Source of the DNA: Loxodes magnus
Taxonomy: Eukaryota; Ciliophora; Karyorelictea; Loxodida; Loxodidae
Assembly (NCBI GenBank): GCA_946699065.1
Contig: CAMPDV010000058.1
Coordinates: forward strand, 310,001-374,000
DNA length: 64,000 bases
Direction: 5' to 3'
Position 1 is the first letter of the stretch. Every line of letters begins with the position of its first letter. The translations under genes and the position numbers were made by a program. The notes under the pieces are model-generated. The model saw only the letters and a list, made by a program, of their open reading frames with translations, was not told the origin of the DNA and did not search any database. Shown piece by piece: positions 46,152-59,711 of the stretch.

Positions 46152-49100
46152 AGACTAGAAAATAAACTAGAATTATACAAGTTAAAATTGTATGATATTT
46201 GTTCACCATTAAATTTCCTAAATTCTAAACTAAGTGAGTTAAGAACTCTTCTTCAATTTCCTTTTTAATAAATCAATAGAAGCTTCTATGTATTCTATTC
46301 TTCAAGCCCTTTTATAGTTATTTAACATTAATTTCGTACTGATTGAGGCATACTATTAATCCAGAATTAAATAAGTAAATTTTAATTAATTAGTGCTTAA
46401 TTTAAAATTTATAATGGAAAGGAGAACATAGATATAATAATTTTCCTAAAGCTTATATAAAAGCTAATTTTAAAGAATATAGCAGTACAAGAAAAATCGG
46501 TTTATATATAATAAACATTAAGTATTCAGTTATCAAAAGTTAATTGTAAGGTTTAATAAACATATGATTAATAGAGATAAAATTATTCTTAAACATTTGA
46601 AAATAGATATAAACTTCTTTAGTCCAAATTTATCAACAAATGCATGTATTTAAATCTATTTATAAGTTAAAGCAATAGGATAATAAAAATAAAAAATATC
46701 AATTAATAAAGCAATAGTTCTTTCTAAGCCTAGGACAAAAGTAAAACAAATCATCTTTAATAGAGAAAGAATTGTCTATTATACATTTATTAATAAATAG
46801 GAATAACTAGTTAAATTTACAATTTAATTTATTAATTATATATGAAAAAGGTAGAATTAATTCCACAATTATTATAACTTGCTAAAGAGTAAGGGATATA
46901 ATTTTCTTTATTCATTTTCGCTTATATAATAGGAATGTCTTCTATGAAATTTTTTTATTAGAAATGAGGAAACTTGAACTAAAAGTGCTATATCTAGGGA
47001 TCTTAGAAATTAATTAATTTACATCTATCAATAATTATATAGCTTGATATTTAATAAGTTTTAGTTTAATTTCATAAATTTTAATTTAACTTCCCCATCA
47101 TATAACCAATTTTCTATCTAATAACTGTAAAAAAATTATAGTCAATAGATTATTATTGAGCAAACTCAACAAAACTAAATTATTGTTTATTTACTCATAG
47201 CATGAGCATTCTTAGAAAATTAGATCTAAAAAGTTGTTAAGCAAGCTAGTTTGATATTTCATACATTAAAGAAAATTAAAATAATTAAGAATTTCCTGGA
47301 CTTTTTAAAGCTTCGAATATTTTAGGATAGCTAGGAGTATTAAATTTCAAATTTTTTTAAGATTAAAAGATTTTTGAGGTCTCTAATTGTTTGATTTAAG
47401 GCTTTCATTTAGAAAAAACTTAATTGAGGCGGCTTAATTAAGAACTTTAAATTAAAAGAAATTTCTTAATTTAAATTATGCTTTGATAATAAAATGCTTT
47501 CTTTAATTTACTTAGAATAAAGTAAAATTATATATATGGCTTAGTTAAACAAAAGTGATTTCAATCTTAAATTTAACTTTACAAAAGCAAAGATATTAGC
47601 TCTCTTACTTAGCTTATAGATTACTTTGATATTCATATTCTTGATTTACTATTTTCTTCTCTTGCAGAAAGCATTATAAATTCTTAACTTTATATTTATT
47701 AATTTAATTTCGAAAAGTTCCTTATATTTACGCCTAAAGTTTATTAAATACAGAACTAAATGTAGGCTTAATGGAAATAAAATTAGGTACCTTTCTGAAT
47801 TAATTTATATTTGCTTATATCTTCATTTACGCATTAAGAAATATCGATTCAGTATTAAGAAGAATGCTTTATTCTTCTCATTTCAAACATTAATTGCTAG
47901 CTCTAGCAAAAAATAGATAAGTAAACGGAGTTTTTAAATCATGTAGGCAGTTTAATAATTTCATTTTACTAAAGATAAGCTTTTAACTTTCTTTCTAAAT
48001 ACGAAGTTTTATCACATTTGCAATTAAGTCTATACTAAATATAACTAGCCATAAATAATCCAATTCTAATAGAAATTTGATAAGCGAGCTAATTTTAGCT
48101 TTATAGTAGCTGATGATTCTTATTTAAGCTCTTTAAGAATATTTCTAAGCTTTGACCTTAATAAAAAGAACTAGGCTAGCGGGGAATTAATTCTATAGAA
48201 GGGTATATTTAATTTATCTTATTACTTCTTTACATAACTTAATTTATTATCATCTCACTTAGAAAAGTATATAAAGGCTATAAGTATTAAAATAAGGTTG
48301 TTTTCTCAGTGAAGTAAATGCTTATCACTAAGTGATAAAGCTCTAAATCAAACGATGAAGAAAGAAGTTTAAATCTCTTTTTTATCGAATGAGAGCTAAA
48401 GTACAAGAATAAAAAGTTGAAAACCAACAAAAGTTACTTAAAACAATGCATTAAGTTTCATTTTCAAAAAATATTATTATAGTATACTTAGATATAAGAA
48501 AACCTTATTGATTTAAGGCTAGTAAAAAGCAGCTTTAGAGAAATTACCTAATAATCACATATATTTAAAATATTGTAATAATAAATTTTTATTTAAATGA
48601 AATATATATTAAACCGAAGCTCTCTTCGTATTAAATCAATAAAAAAGCACTGACACTTGCTAAACTTAAAAATTATTCTTTAAATTCTAACGAAAGAATT
48701 AAATTTAAAAATTATAGTTTTAATATAAAAAGTTAGGTCTTGACCAAACTATTGCAATCAAAACTTCTACAAGTTTAATATTTTAAATAGTTATTAATTA
48801 TGTCAATTACAAATTTTTAATACAACTAGCCTTTTTTATTTACATTATAGCTATTAGAAATGAAGATATTATATTTATTTTTTTAATCTCTAATGCTTTG
48901 AAATAAAAAAAGATGAAAATACTAATAAACAAATAAATAGTAGAACTTATTTATTTTATCTTATTCAATCTAATGACTTTAATTAAGTTTTTATTTATTT
49001 TTCTTTTATTCTATTTTCTAATTATTTGATTTATAAAAAAATCATTTATTTTAAGGATATTAATAGGCTTGAGAAAATCAAGTAAATAATCTGATATTCA

Positions 49101-51340
49101 AGTTATTTATTAAAGGACTTTTTTTAAAGCAAATTAATTTTATTGGCTGACTTTTTATTTTTAGTATAACTTAAGAAGAAATGCTTTTGAATTTTAATAG
49201 CATGTTATGAATATGATCTTTGATATTTTAAAGGTATAAACATTAGATTTTTTATCTTAAACTAAGTTTTTTAAGCATTATTTGACTTTACTTTCTTTCT
49301 TAAAACAACTTTTAGATTTTAATCTTTAGAAAAAAAGGTAAGCTAAGTTTTGATTTTTTTGAAATCAAATAAGTTTACCTTGATGAATTAATAAATAAGA
49401 ATTTTGCTGTATAGGCATCTTTATTTAATTTTTAAACTAGCATTATTAAATAAATCTGTCTAAGTTCAGAAACCTTCCATTCTAAGCTTCCAAGAAATTT
49501 TAAATTTTCTGCTATCTTTAGTTATTAGTAAATTTTTGTATTACATCTATCTGAAAATATTTCTAAATATTATTAATGTTAGTATTAGATAAGTATTAGA
49601 TATGTAGTAATATTGGATATTTTTGCTCTTGCTTCTAACTCTTATTTATAACTTATCTTTCTCTCTTTTAATACTTTTTTATTATATTTATTATTAAAAG
49701 AAACCAAAACTTATTGAAAGTTTCTATCTAGTCTCTCAATAAATTATTTAGGTTTAATTTTATCCTTTTTTCGGTCTTTTTTTCAATTAGCTTGGATATC
49801 TTAAACTTACTCATACAGCCTCTAACTTGAAAGAATTAAAGGCAAAAATTGTATTCCCATACACATGCTAATGCTTTTTTATTTATTTACAATACTAATA
49901 TCATTTTATCACTTTCTTTCATCTTTGTTTGGTTTAATACTGTTAATAGTAACTAAAAATTAAAAAGGAAATAATCTATTATAAATAATTTAGGGAAATA
50001 GTCCATTAGAGATAGCACGCTTTTTTATAAGTTATATTCAGAAATATAGATCAAAAGCTCTAGAAGTATATCCCCATAAATTTTTTTTTAATGGTTAATC
50101 TAAAATTAAGCAGAAAGCCAAATTTTCACCAAATAACCATGCTAATATTGATTAAAGAAAAGAATATTCACAATTAAATTTTGGATGTACGATTTAAAAA
50201 ATTGCCTTTCTAAATAAGCGTACGTATGATTGAAGATATAAGAATTTAAATTTTATCTTACTAAAAAGATATTTAGTTTAGTATATTTCAAAGAAATATA
50301 AGTTTGTTTTACTCTTCTTAGCATGATTTAACATCGTGAAACTAAAAAAGAAGAATGAATATTATTTAGCTATACAATTTATTTATCTATCTAACAAATT
50401 AATTAGATATTTCTATTTCTGTACTAAATATTAGCATTAAAGTCAACGAACTGGAGTTTTAGATTTGAACGTTTCTCACTAAATTATCTTTATAATAAAC
50501 AATGTTCCCACTAAATTACTTCTAAGTAAACTAATTATAATATCTAAATGATAGAGCAAATGAATATGCTAAATCTAAGTAAGTTATCTTTTAAAAGTAA
50601 GCATTTTATAGATATTGATTAAAGCTAGAAATAATCAATTATCTATTCTATTTTGATAAGTTATTCTATTATAATATTCTATTTATTTTAATAACCAAAT
50701 ATATAAATAAACTTTAATTATTACATGATGAAATTATATTATGATAAGCTAATTAATAAATGTATTTTACGCAGATATTACTGAGTATTTTTGGAGTTAT
50801 AAAATGAATTTAATAAAAGGTAATGAGGTAGTGAATTAAAGCTTCTTTGCTTATTAATCATAAGCAAATAATAAAGAATAAGCAAAGTTTTATAAAAGGT
50901 AATTATTTAATAAAAAAGAAGGGTATTTTATACTTCTTATATTTTACATTTAAAACTCTTTATATTTAAAACCAAAAATATATTAAGATATTAAAAACAG
51001 TGATTAGAATAAAAAAGCAGAGCGAAACGCATTGTATGAAGTTTATTCAATAGCAATCACTAAAGCACTATAAGCAGTTCAAATAAAGAAGACTAGGATT
51101 GAAACCAAAATAATCCTCCCGATTTTTTATAAGAATCTAATAGTTATTAAATTTATGAATCTAATAAAAGCTTTGAAATATAATAAAAAGGTAAAGTAAA
51201 TGGATATAGCTGCTTGCTAAGCATTAGATTTCAATTAAATTAAATTAATTGTTATTAATTAATTAATGGTATTTTATAATGTAATATTTGAAAACGGCTA
51301 AATTCTAGTTTACTATTTAAAGTACATTAGATTTTAAAAT
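46152..51340. other. 5-kb AT-rich intergenic region
   Basis: No confirmed gene. Around 51000-51190 the plus-strand frame KAERNALYEVYSIAITKALQ and IKKTRIETKIILPIFYKN looks protein-like and could be an exon or small gene, but has no start or family. The rest is homopolymer-rich. Confidence 0.3.
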
Positions 51341-51347
51341 TATAAAA

Positions 51348-52466
51348 ATGATTGAGAGAACTACAAAGTAGCTGCCAAGCATTGAATAATATCAAGCGCA
51401 CGACAAAAAAGCATTCGTATAGGCCTTTATAAAAATTTAATGTGGAAATAATGAGAAGGATGGATAAAATTTAGCTGAGATTCTGTTCGGTATTGATGAA
51501 AATCTTAATTTGAGTTACTAAGAAATGCAACGTTTTCTCTGGATATATTAGAACTGGAACTTAATGTTCTAGTAAGAAAAGTCTTTACTAAACTATTTAA
51601 AGGAGATAAAATAAATAGTAAAGATATATTTATCACATATAAGAAATCAGTTGGAAATTTAAACTATAGAAATATATCCATAAATCCACTAATTATTCTA
51701 GCAAAGATTGGATGAATTTCAAAATTTCGTTTAGTAAGTAAAAAATAAGAAAATTGAGTTAGAAAATAATAATAGTTCTTACTCTTTAGATTAAGAGCTT
51801 GAAGTCTTTTAAAAGAATAAGAAATAGAAAGTGTTAAGATAAAAATCAAAATCAAAAAGCTATAAGTTTTATTTGTAAAAAAGCTAAAGTCAGAACGAAT
51901 TTTAATGTGAGAGCTTTTTTAATTGAGTAAAGTAGCAAAAAAATAGATATCATCAAGTAACAAAGCAAGCAGAAGTGAAAGAAGAAAATGAAAGTGGTGA
52001 ATAAAAAAAGAAAAAGCAAAAAATATAAATGCTAGACAAGAAAGTTTAAAGTGAACCATTTTAAGATTCATTGAATTATATTAATGTTTGCTAAAGTTTA
52101 TCTGAAATGTCGTCCTAAAAGCATTCCACAACGAATCTATTAGAAATTTGTGAATAAGAATAATAAATAGGGCTACATAATCAAAGCTCAAATACTTTAG
52201 GTTTATCTACTCAACGAAATATTTTAATATTTGAACCAAAACCAAATAAGGAAAATTTACAAGATATATATTTTTAAAGTGCAACTTTTGAAAATTGCAA
52301 TGATTCTAATTTAAACCAATAAGTTTCTACAAACTTAGAGATGAAAGAATGAACTAATGAATAGTTAGTATGACATAGAGATAACAATTAAAAAGAAGAA
52401 TCAAAAGAAGAGGAAATATATCAAACAAGCAAGAAGTAAAAAAGGAAAATAAAATAGGATAAATGA
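51348..52466 (+). CDS. Unassigned 372-residue protein
   Basis: A frame from ATG 51348 to TGA 52464-52466. The N-terminal 130 residues look folded and helical: MIERTTKQLPSIEQYQAHDK, AEILFGIDENLNLSYQEM, RFLWIYQNWNLMF, VKIYLSHIRNQLEI. The remainder is low-complexity and charged, with Ser/Lys runs (KSKSKSYKF) and acidic ends (KEESKEEEIYQ). Three TGA codons are read as Trp (SFFNWVKQQ, MKEWTNE, LVWHRD). SKSKSYKFYLQKSQSQ in the middle suggests a disordered basic linker. No family recognised. It is bounded on both sides by AT-rich DNA. Confidence 0.6.
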
Positions 52467-52469
52467 AAA

Positions 52470-53060
52470 TAGTTTTATATAATTAAAATTACTTTCTCAA
52501 TTAAAGTTATCAACTGCATTTCATTAATGCATATAGCTAGAATTTGATGATAAATTTAATTATTTAAAAAAAATTCAAATAATAGAGTAACTATCAAGAC
52601 TAAACATATCTGCCTCTCTTATTTTAAAGATGAAAAATAATAAAAAATAATTTTAAATTAAATTCGATTCTTATGATATAGTTTATGTATTAACATTAAG
52701 AAAATGTAAATAGAAAAGAGATGAAGTATTATATAAATTTATATTATCTTAGATTAACTGCATCTCTTGATAGAAAATATGTTAAATATAAAAATTCATC
52801 TAATATAAATCAAAAATTAAAAGCTTCCGATAATTAAAATTTTTAGAGAGTAAATAGTTTGAAAGATTATGGAATGCCTGATAAAAAGTTGAATTAAGTT
52901 GCCTTTATCACTAGAATAAATGTTAATTACAGATGGACGGATAATTTATTTATGTACTTTAAAAATTATTTTTATTTTGTTTTATTTAAAAGATTTTAGG
53001 TTTGATTAAATTAAATTAATATCCCTGCTTTTATTTAATGATGCCTAATAAAAAGAAGTT
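52470..53060. other. AT-rich spacer between convergent genes
   Basis: No feature recognised. The genes on either side end towards it. Confidence 0.35.
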
Positions 53061-53061
53061 T

Positions 53062-54514
53062 TCATCTGTTTTTTTCTGTTTATGAATTTTTCGTTTATTT
53101 TTATTTTCATTCAGTGTTCATTTATCGCAATAAGTTTTTACCTTTGCTTCTAAATTTTAATATAACTATTCTATTTACTTTATTAATTCTTGTTGTAAGA
53201 TTTATAATATTCTTATTCAATTGATCTCTTTACATATTGAAGCTTTGCACTAACTGTGTAAGCTATCTTAAGTTTGATTTATAGTATAAAGATTTAATTG
53301 GAAATATTTTTCATTTTTATTCTTTCTAAATTAATCCTAGACTGTTCTTGCTTTCCTATTTGTTTTCCTTGAGGCATTTAGGTAGGTTTTGCTTGCTTTC
53401 AAAGAGATAAATAAATTTCTTATAAGCAGAGCTTTGAGAAAAATTAGTTAGTTTGAGTTCTTTAATATTTTTAATTTCTTTCTTTTCTCTTTATAGTTTG
53501 TTAACCTTTTTTCAACATCTTTTACTTTCTTTATCAAAGTTACTTAACTCCTGAAAACTCATTAATTTACTAAGCAGTTCATTCAATTTATTATTGGGAT
53601 CATATACTAACTTCCCTTTTGATTAATTTCCTAAATAGTGTTATATTACTTTAATCTGCTGCTATGTGAATTAAGCGGAATATTTTCTCAATTTCCACAG
53701 TTTTTATTCCTCTCCTCATAATATTTTTTAATCTTTCAAGCCTAATTCAATTGAGCAATCAACATAATTTAACTATAATACACTCAAAGAATTTAAGTTG
53801 GACTCAACTTTATTTCCATTTTTAAGCACTTTATTATTTTTAATTAATAAGTACCTAAGAAATATTTTTAACTATACTTAAAGATTTAAAGAGCTTCTAT
53901 AGTTTTTAAACTAAAAATATATCTAATTACTTATTTAGAAGTTTATTAAGATTTATAAATTCATTATACAAATTTATTATTAAAATTAGCTGAAAGGCCT
54001 ATAAACTTTATTTAGATTCAATATTACATTATTTTTTCCTTAATCATTTGCTTCGTTGTATAGATGAAGATACCAATATCGAAATCAACAAATAAAAGGC
54101 CACTATTTGCTATAAATATATTCTTAAAAGATTTTCATTTAATTACTCCAGAATACAGGCTAGGAATCTAATTATTTATATTTCTAGCCCTTTTAATTAA
54201 TCTATGCTTTGCTTTTAATTTTGGTATTTCGAATTGCTAAATTTCTCAAGTTTATTCTTATAAACCTCATTCTTACTAAAACAAAAGTCTATTAAATTTC
54301 ATATTTTCAGTATTCTCTATCTTGCAGAAAATAAATTTATCTAGGAGTTATTTAAAAATTATTTTTGGATGATCTCTACTTTCTTTTTATATAGTTATTA
54401 GAACAAAATATTATTCTTCTGAGATTTTATTGAGTCTAAAATTACCTTTAGAAATTTTTCCGAGCTTTTATATTTCTCAGTTAATTTAACCTAAGCTTGA
54501 TACTTTTTATTCAT
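53062..54514 (-). CDS. Unassigned coiled-coil protein, probably with a short intron
   Basis: Two long minus-strand frames overlap. The first starts at ATG 54514 (MNKKYQAQVKLTEKY) and reads well to about 54150 (NEVYKNKLEKFSNS). The second is open from 54270 to TGA 53064-53062 and contains FRYWYLHLYNEANDQGKNN, VLKNGNKVESNLNSLSVLQL, KLVYDPNNKLNELLSKL and a Lys/Glu-rich coiled coil (WKKVNKLQREKKEIKNIK). A tiny intron between the frames is likely, since DCN1 nearby has 16- and 20-nt introns, but I cannot fix the junction. An earlier in-frame TGA (53109-53107) is another possible stop. Family not recognised; possibly cytoskeletal or ciliary because of the coiled coil. Confidence 0.5.
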
Positions 54515-54519
54515 TTAAA

Positions 54520-57500
54520 GTAGAGAAGACTTATTTTTAATTTGCTCTATTATCTATTTATATGATCACTTTAAACAAATTTTTTAGTAGGTGAAACTAC
54601 CAAATTTCAGTTTATTTATTTCTTAATTTTATAGCAGCAACTATTAACTTTTAAGTTGCCAGAATATCAAAGGATTTTAGTACTTATTTGAATCTATTAA
54701 CTTAGAATTAACTAGTTTAATATTTTGGAGGGAATTTATCAAGTTATTATTTATGAAATACTTAAAATGAGTTAATGTTTATATTATATTTAATATCGGA
54801 ATCATTTATCAGAAAAATGAAATAAAGATATATTCCTTTTACTTGTTTAAAGTATTCTTGAGGATATGAATGAAGTTTATTTAAGCGTTCTTATATTTTT
54901 TTGCTACGAATGAGTTAAGATTTTTTTTATTACTTTCACGTCTCTATTTACTCGATTAAAGCATCAATTTTTGCTCCTGTTAATTGATATACTAGATTAA
55001 GGGACAATTATGAGTACATATTTTATTTTTCTGAGAATAACTTTATAGTGGAAATACTATTACCTGCCATTATTTTTAATTACTGAAATGAGACAAAAAA
55101 ATGCTTTTATTTTATATTGATAAATCATCTCAATTGTGTAATTATGGGAAATTTTTCTTCTCAAGCATTATTGCAAATTGGCAGTTTTTTGAAATCTGAG
55201 TTATTATAATAGTTTTTAGCTGTGAATCATTCTTAAGCGGTAAATGAGAATTTAATTATTTTTATAATATTTCTTAAGATAATTTAAGTTAATTATCTTT
55301 TACAAAGCGCTAGTTCATAATCTTTCAATATTATACTAGTAAAGACTTTGGATTAAATTATATAAAGTATATAAATAGATTGATATTTGAATCTTCTTTA
55401 ATTTCTCGCTTTAAAAAGTTACAAATAATAAATTAGTAAAAGAAGGCATTTTCACTTATATATTTTTCCTAGCTATATGACTAACATCTAAGCCATGCAT
55501 ATACTAATATATGAAACTCTGGTTAAGCTAGGTACATATTCTAGTTTTATAGCACAAAGGAAATCTATATATAATCTATTTATATGCTTTCAATTTTATT
55601 TATAATTTGAGTACTAAAATACTTTCTTTCATTTCTATTTTAATAAATTTAAGCTTCTAGTTTGATGGGTGCTATAAATAAATTAACGAACGATTATCTA
55701 AATAAACCAAAATTCTTTATTTTCTTCTTAGCTTTTTGCTAGATAAATGTTTGATTATTGCTATATTTTCAAGTAGTTCTGTAATATCTTATATAGACAT
55801 TCTCTCTTAATATTTAATTATTTAAGAAATAAATCAAAACTACTTCAGAGTTTACTATTATGTGATTATATAAAAACTATAAAGCTTTACAGCTTTTAAG
55901 TTTAAGGTAATTATAGAAAAAATGAAGTTGTAAGTTATAAATTTAAAAATATAGCATAGCTCATTAAAAAATATAATGGTCATATATATATGATAGTTGA
56001 TTAATGCTTTATATTTTATTATTTAAACTGGATAAATTTCTTTATTTTAGATTGTATATTGTTATAAAGCAAAAACTATCTTATCATTTGTTGGACTCAT
56101 CTTTTTCAATTCTTAATGTATTTGTATGCTTAGATTTAACTTATATATTTATAGGAGATTTAAGAGTTATATTCTCATAGTTAAAATAGCTAATCTCAAT
56201 AAAGTAATAACTAGGTAAAATAATTAGCTTTAACTATCTTTTTGAATAAGCATTCGTTTTGAAAGTTCCTTTTTTTGTTCTAAAGGATATAATATAATGG
56301 TATTACTTCTTCCTTTTGAGCTTTACTATTTTCATTAAGTTTAGCAAATACCTTCTCCTTCATAGAGTAATAGCAAGTTACTAATAAACTTTATATTTAA
56401 ATATCCTCTTCTTAAGAATTTTTGATTTGAAGCATTTATCTCTAACTTAAAGCTTTAGTTTATACTTAAAACTCTATAAATAATTATTTATCACTCTATT
56501 TCGTTCCAGTATTTTTAAAAGATAGCTTAATAAAAAGACTAAAGCACACAAAAAATAAAGTCTTCATTGGATATAAAATTAAAGGGAGATCAGTACAACT
56601 AAATTGCATAATCATTTAACAAAAATAACGAAAACACAAAAAAGCAACTATTAAATAATTATAGCTATACTCTTAATTTAGAATAGCAGTCTAGTGCTAA
56701 TCACTATAGATATCTTAAAATATTGTTAATGTATTTTAGCATATCTAATGATAAATAAATCTCACATTCTTATAGTATTTTAGAGATAGAAGTTAATTTA
56801 AACTGCCATTATAGATTATCATGTTAATTAGACTTAAAGAATTTATAAGGCACTGATTGCCTAAATACATAAAAAACTAAATTGAGAACTTTAATTTGAA
56901 AATTATTAAGAACTTTAGAAATAAAAACGTTAAGGGAATAAATAAAATAATTTAAGTTATAGACTTAAAAGATAAAAAAGAAAAGACTGGAAAAATATGA
57001 ATAATTACAGCTAATAAAAAAGGAATAAATTTTAAATTCATATCTTCGAATTTTCAATTCGCATTCCTTAAGCAAAAAATAATAAAAATTGCTAAAAATG
57101 TTTTATTAGTTAAAACCTTATAACTTGCCTCTTACAAAATGATCGATAAGTATTTGCATTTAAATATTTAGCTTCATTTTTAGAAATTGATCTAATAAGA
57201 ATCTTCCAAATCTTAGGTAAATAAAAATTAAAGCACTAAAAACAAGTTAATTAACGTAAATTTAACATTCCCCAAAATACAAAGGGAAAATATAAAATAA
57301 TAAATAAAAGCAAAAGCAAAAGACTTAAAACAAAATATTTAAAAGATAAAGGAGTTTCTAATAAATAATAACTAAAGAAGATTATGTTTTTATATACGTA
57401 ACCTAGCTTTTAACTTATCTTATAATACTTATTGCTTTTTATGATAAAAACATAAATATTAAAAATCAACATATTTAATAGCTCGTTTAAATTTGTTAGA

Positions 57501-58338
57501 TTCTCAATTTTGATGATGTTAAATATAGAAATTAAAATAAACTTAGAAGCGTCTAAGATCTTTATGTTAGAAGTCTTTATGTTTTAGCATCTTAAGAAAC
57601 CTTTAAAACATAATATTAAGCTTTGATTTTTTTTCTTAATCATAGCTATTTTTGAATGGATATACCAAATGCTTTATAACTAAATCTAATTGTTTCTTAA
57701 GAAATAAATTAACTAAGAGATATTAAAATTTAGCTATTAAATTTCCTTTTAACTTATATAAAGCAAGAGTATTATATTTATAATTTCTGAATCTCTTAAT
57801 ATAGAGTGAATTGGGGTAATATTTTAAGTAATTTAATTGAAAGGAGATTTGTTATAGTACTTACATTAATCCTTTGATTAATACCTTAATTTATTAAAGA
57901 AGCTTAAGATGTGTTATCTAATTATCAACTTCTAACTTGCTTTTCCTCTTACTTTATACAGCTTTTGATAATTAATGTTTTAATTATAATGAATTCTTTT
58001 AAATTTTTCTTTATTAAAGTAATTGAAACCTAAAGATGTGCTTTAGTCTTCATTTTTTAATTATTATGCTTCAATTTCTATGAATTGTCTTCATTTAAGA
58101 ACCTTTCTTAAGTATCCGCATTCATTATTAGCAATTTAAGTTTTCCAGATCTAACATTAATATAATATTTCAACTTCCAATATCAAAAGCTAAAGTAAGC
58201 ATCAACTTAAAGATAAAAGACATATAAAGAGCTAGCTTCTAGATTAAGACAAAAGTGAGAAGAGAAGAATAGAAGAATAGAAGAGACGAATTACAATAAA
58301 TGCATTTTGAATAAAATTATGAGTTTAATAAATAAAAT
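54520..58338. other. 3.8-kb AT-rich intergenic region
   Basis: No convincing gene or RNA seen. A simple AGAAGAATAGAAGAATAGAA run lies near 58260, just past the end of the DCN1 gene. Confidence 0.3.
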
Positions 58339-58341
58339 TTC

Positions 58342-59190
58342 TCATTTATGTTTCTACATCCATTCTGCAAATTCATCAATTATTACAGGCCCTGTATATA
58401 AATCAAATTACAAGCTCCACTAGCATCATATAACTCCCAGTTATCTCCACTTAGTAGTAGAACATCCAACAGACTCATTCACTAATCTAGCACAATTCCT
58501 TTAATATTTTTCTCTTGGCTGAACTAAGAAAAATTTTTTATAGAGGCGAACTTTCAGCCCAAAAGCAGCTCTAATAGTTTAGTAGCGATTTCAATCTCCA
58601 TTGTCTTACTTGTTTTTTCTCTAGTAAATTCGAATATAAATTTAAAGAAATCTGTATAACACCTTACTTTTATATTGACTGTCTTTCACATTTTCAGCTA
58701 TTTTTCTTAAGAAAGGTAATTTATTTGTTAAAGTTTGCAAGTCATAAGCTTATAATTCCGTCATCCCTTTTATTCACTCAGATTGGGAAATAGCTCCATA
58801 ATTCTGACACTAGCACTTCCACATAATGATTAAAACTGCTAGATCTGTCAATAAGTCTATTTTTAAATCCTAGCATAGATGCAATAGCCCATCAGAAGTT
58901 ATTTTATCCTCTGCTTTATCAGCATAAATTGAGAAAAATTGATCTAAGCTTTCATTACTTGGTCCTTAAGTTAAGGCTTATTTATTTGGCTGCTTAGAAG
59001 AAACTTCGGAAGGTTGATTTTTGAATTAAGAAGATTGCTAAGTCTTAGAAGAATTTTAATACAATTACTCTTAGGCCTGCTAAGAGTACGCTGGCTATTA
59101 AGTCGATTAATTTTCAGAAGGCACTTAAGAGGGAGATTTATTTTCGCCTGCACTTAAATTTTATCTTTTCTTTGAACTGAAGCACCCTAT
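58342..59190 (-). CDS. DCN1-like cullin neddylation factor with two tiny introns
   Basis: The minus strand encodes the potentiating-neddylation domain: DQFFSIYADKAEDKITSDGL, HLCQDLKIDLLTDLAVLI, SQSEWIKGMTEL (Trp = TGA 58776-58774), FFKFIFEFTREKTSK, MEIEIATKLLELLLG, IVLDQWMSLLDVLL, and GAWPVIIDEFAEWM, ending at TGA 58344-58342. The domain is in frame only if two GT-AG introns are removed: 58667-58652 (16 nt) and 58411-58392 (20 nt). The N-terminal part is Gln/Ser/Pro-rich and begins GCFSSKK, which looks like an N-myristoylation site as in DCUN1D3. However, the codon before it is ATA, so the start codon may lie in an unseen upstream exon. It acts as a scaffold E3 that promotes NEDD8 transfer to cullins. 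The 5' end is approximate. Confidence 0.85.
58392..58411 (-). other. 20-nt intron in DCN1-like gene
   Basis: GTAATTTGATTTATATACAG interrupts the codon for Trp in GAWPVIIDEF. Removing it joins TASGA-type sequence DASGA to WPVIIDEF, the near-invariant end of the family. It starts GTA and ends ACAG. Confidence 0.8.
58652..58667 (-). other. 16-nt intron in DCN1-like gene
   Basis: GTAAGGTGTTATACAG has canonical 5' GTAAG and 3' CAG ends. Its removal restores the reading frame from KDSQYK into NFFKFIFEFTRE. Introns this short are typical of heterotrich ciliates (15-16 nt). Confidence 0.8.
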
Positions 59191-59194
59191 TTTC

Positions 59195-59636
59195 GATTTT
59201 GTAATGAACAATAAATTTATATTTAATCTTTTATTTCATAAACATTTACCCTTATCAACCAACTAAAACACTATAATCATAATATTAAAGCACATCTAAC
59301 TAGAAAATTACGCTTATATAGCTTCAACCAATATAAAAGAAAAAGCCTTCTGCTATTGGCATAACTTAATACAGTCTATAGCCTGGATAAGTTTCTCAAT
59401 GGAAAGATATTATAAGGGAAAAGTTTAGTGATATACATTTGAAATTATTTTAATAAAAAGGAAATAAAATTTATTAGAAAGGTATGTTAAGTATTAAAAG
59501 GCTTATAGAAATGGCTTAGGTAAACTTTCTTTAGTTATGGCTAGATTGTGAAAGGAGTAAGTTCATAAGGCTTTAAAGTATTTTTTAAGTCTTATGTATA
59601 AATCTAAAATTTTTAAGAGTTTTAACCAATTAAAAA
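59195..59636. other. Spacer between DCN1-like gene and tRNA-Arg
   Basis: Any first exon of the DCN1-like gene would lie in the first part. Otherwise nothing recognised. Confidence 0.3.
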
Positions 59637-59638
59637 AA

Positions 59639-59709
59639 CGACTCTACAGGGATTTGAACCCCAACTTTAGGCTCCGAAGGCCCACGTGCTACCATTACAC
59701 TATAGAGCC
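59639..59709 (-). tRNA. tRNA-Arg (UCG)
   Basis: A 71-nt cloverleaf on the minus strand: acceptor GGCTCTA with TAGAGTC and discriminator G, D arm GTGTAATGGTAGCAC, anticodon arm TGGGC-CTTCGGA-GCCTA (anticodon TCG), T arm TGGGGTTCAAATCCCTG. By anticodon it reads CGA. The acceptor/D-arm sequence (TATAGTGTAATGGTAGCAC) is closer to the usual eukaryotic tRNA-Gln pattern than to common tRNA-Arg, so it may have arisen by anticodon change. Confidence 0.85.
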
Positions 59710-59711
59710 AG

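Noticed and set aside
50440..50490. Possible tRNA T arm (AGATTTGAACG)
   Set aside because: The flanking bases do not form a T stem or an acceptor stem.
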